This document shows, piece by piece, positions 33,143 through 34,500 of a DNA stretch of 34,500 bases. The DNA comes from Candidatus Poseidoniaceae archaeon (GTDB lineage Archaea > Thermoplasmatota > Poseidoniia > Poseidoniales > Poseidoniaceae): contig JAKMGM010000042.1 in the NCBI GenBank assembly GCA_022424925.1, positions 1 through 34,500 on the forward strand, read 5' to 3'. The first letter of the stretch is position 1, and every line of letters starts with the position of its first letter. Below the pieces are notes generated by a model that saw nothing but the letters and a program-made list of their open reading frames with translations, was not told the DNA's origin and did not search any database. A program made the translations under genes and the position numbers.

Positions 33143-33901
33143 TCACGAGCCATCCCTCGTGGTTTTGCAACCTATGCTCCATTCTTGTTCGCTCATGGCC
33201 GCTCTGGTCGCTTCCAAGAGTGCGTCTTCTGCGGTGCGCAATGATGCACAGCCATGCCGCCACGCCAAGGCACATTGCGCCCCTTCGAATATCCAATTTT
33301 GCAATTGGATTTTTGAATTACCAATTGAAATATCACAAATGAAGTCTTCAATTGGAATTACGATTTCACGAGGGTTAAGATGCATACCAAGTTGCATCGC
33401 TTTTTGCACAGATTCTTTCGAAGTCCACAAACGAATTGCCCGCTCAGGGTTTGCCTTCAAACGTTCCAATTCCTCACCTTTTGCCATCATATCAAAGGCA
33501 TTCGATGCAAAACCTCGTTTGGCAGATTCAACATCAATACCAATCGACCAGCCAGGTTCAATGACAGCCACATACGCCCATCCATCCGAATGGCCGATGC
33601 TGATTGATGGAAGAGGAGTATTCCGCCAAACACCCGGGAGATATGCGAGTAAAGGGGCGCGATGTTCGGTTCGATGCACCTCCAGAAGGGAGGCGTCAAG
33701 CCCCCATTCATCAAGAGCCTGTGCGAGCAACCATCGGCCGGAAAGATGCTCATTTCGACGCTTGTCTATTACAAATGTAGCAACCTCATCAGGTGAAGCA
33801 AGATCGACATTGTCGAGTGTTCGAGCAGTGACTCGGGTACGAAAACACATCGCCTTCACGGGTAATGTGTGAGGAGGATGTAGTTCCTCAATGAGAACCA
33901 T
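33143..33901 (-). CDS. Sfp-type 4'-phosphopantetheinyl transferase, 252 aa
   Basis: These enzymes move phosphopantetheine from CoA to a serine of carrier proteins of polyketide, fatty acid or peptide synthases. The Sfp-type two-lobed motif set is present: an N-lobe KRRNEHLSGRWLLAQAL, the CoA-site SISIGHSDGWAYVAVI (H104), the magnesium residues D123 and E125 in GIDVE, and the catalytic WTSKESVQKAMQLGM (W159, K162, E163, K167). The length is normal for the Sfp class (about 230-250) rather than the short AcpS class. Its ATG lies 4 nt after the stop of the preceding dehydratase-domain gene, with AAAGGTGAT over that stop as ribosome site, so the two are translationally coupled. The 33290-33370 stretch is notably AT-rich. 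Confidence 0.9.
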   Translation of the reverse strand: MVLIEELHPPHTLPVKAMCFRTRVTARTLDNVDLASPDEVATFVIDKRRNEHLSGRWLLAQALDEWGLDASLLEVHRTEHRAPLLAYLPGVWRNTPLPSISIGHSDGWAYVAVIEPGWSIGIDVESAKRGFASNAFDMMAKGEELERLKANPERAIRLWTSKESVQKAMQLGMHLNPREIVIPIEDFICDISIGNSKIQLQNWIFEGAQCALAWRHGCASLRTAEDALLEATRAAMSEQEWSIGCKTTRDGS

Positions 33902-33905
33902 ACCA

Positions 33906-34500
33906 TCACCTTTCGAGCCTAAACTCGTCTTCAGGTGCCACAGGCGCCATGCCCTTCAGGCGCAGACCCTTGAGGGCTAACACCGGTGCATCATCGTCAC
34001 CAACGATAACGACATCGTGAACGGTGACACCCGCATCCTCAACCGCCGTTCGCAAACTACGCATCCGAAGAACTTCGTTTCGTTCTGGTACACGAAGCAT
34101 GGTAGACCATTCGATTCCAACAGGTAATGATGAGACGCCTTCTGATTCCATCGCAACCAACCCAGCGTTTTGGAATCCCGCTTCAACAAGCATTGGTAGC
34201 GCTTCAAGCAGGACTGATTCCCCATTCGATTCGAATGCAAACTGATCAAGGAGCGGCAATTGATGACGCATCAAAGCGATGCCATCGGCACCTGGTGTTT
34301 CTTCATCGCCAATCCCGCGAAGAACCCCGCCGTGTGATTGGAAACGAGGGCCGTGGAAATACCTGCGATAGATGAACGATGGCAGTTCCACCAATTCACC
34401 GCCGGCGGGCGTTCCAAGTTGAGGCAATGCTTCGACTTCTTTTTGCAAAAACGGTCCGAGGTCATCACTGCCTTCAACCACCCGAACGACTGCTGTATGG
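33906..34500 (-). CDS. polyketide/PUFA synthase-like gene, C-terminal dehydratase domain (5' end outside window)
   Basis: The frame is open to the window edge, so only about the last 198 residues are visible. IYRRYFHGPRFQSHGGVL followed by LLEALPMLVEAGFQNAGLVA and SLPVGIEW matches the C-terminal hotdog half of PKS-type dehydratases (the iterative/PUFA branch, where FHGPxFQ and xxxExxFQxAG occur). The position of the usual catalytic aspartate reads Glu (VEAGFQ), as in that branch. The final strands end in LALKGLRLKGM. Ketosynthase, acyltransferase and carrier domains would lie upstream and cannot be seen. The dehydratase is at the protein's C-terminus, immediately before the Sfp-type transferase gene. 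A stand-alone hotdog enzyme is the main alternative. Confidence 0.75.
   Translation of the reverse strand, partial: HTAVVRVVEGSDDLGPFLQKEVEALPQLGTPAGGELVELPSFIYRRYFHGPRFQSHGGVLRGIGDEETPGADGIALMRHQLPLLDQFAFESNGESVLLEALPMLVEAGFQNAGLVAMESEGVSSLPVGIEWSTMLRVPERNEVLRMRSLRTAVEDAGVTVHDVVIVGDDDAPVLALKGLRLKGMAPVAPEDEFRLER

Noticed and set aside
33290..33360. Cluster of CAATTG inverted repeats like those at 9736-9767
   Set aside because: They lie inside the phosphopantetheinyl transferase coding frame and encode a normal-looking segment; local AT-richness explains them well enough.
1..34500. tRNA, rRNA, CRISPR arrays and insertion sequences
   Set aside because: I looked for T-loop GTTCGAATC-like motifs, regularly spaced repeats and transposase motifs by eye and found none that hold up.

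Overview
The window is a dense, gene-rich stretch of an archaeal chromosome. It carries archaeal information and stress genes (CDC48/VAT AAA+ ATPase, group II chaperonin, Ncs6/TtuA-type tRNA thiolase, a PyrB-PyrI pair, HMG-CoA synthase of the mevalonate pathway) together with bacterial-looking genes (DnaK, a TGS-containing bacterial-type ThrRS, an Sfp-type phosphopantetheinyl transferase, a polyketide-synthase dehydratase). Acidic proteins, many membrane proteins, tiny intergenic spaces and moderate GC fit a streamlined marine planktonic euryarchaeon. My best guess is Poseidoniia (Marine Group II). That assignment is inference; no rRNA is present to confirm it.

Layout. 1-1530: the 3' part of a CDC48-type ATPase and a small PRC-barrel protein. 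1649-5762: a plus-strand membrane cluster (DUF4350-like, DUF58, polytopic protein of unknown function). 5763-9529 (minus): a roadblock/LC7 protein, then a 1058-residue protein with its own roadblock-like domain and a long coiled coil, then a two-helix membrane protein. 9530-9855: the only long non-coding space, with three inverted repeats. 9856-12284: a tRNA thiolase converging on pyrBI. 12416-16734: two large multi-helix membrane proteins with helical cytoplasmic tails that converge and share stop-codon bases. 16741-20581 (minus): thrS preceded by three small genes, including a Frag1/DRAM-like membrane protein. 20655-26237: NAD-kinase-like protein, CTP synthase, threonine dehydrogenase, long-form HMG-CoA synthase. 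26311-30587 (minus): a chaperone run in the order Hsp20-like protein, DnaK, divergent thermosome subunit. 30740-33142: a secreted M28 peptidase lipoprotein and two small membrane proteins. 33143-34500 (minus): an Sfp-type phosphopantetheinyl transferase immediately after the 3' end of a polyketide/PUFA-synthase-like gene that runs off the window.

How the genes work together. PyrB, PyrI and PyrG supply pyrimidine nucleotides. HMG-CoA synthase supplies isoprenoid lipid precursors. Hsp20-like protein, DnaK, thermosome and CDC48 handle protein folding and unfolding. The carrier-protein-activating enzyme beside a dehydratase-containing megasynthase suggests that this archaeon makes a polyketide or fatty-acid-like product. 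The roadblock/coiled-coil pair suggests a small-GTPase-linked scaffold. All six convergent gene pairs meet within 6 nt of each other, so transcription must end inside the opposing gene.
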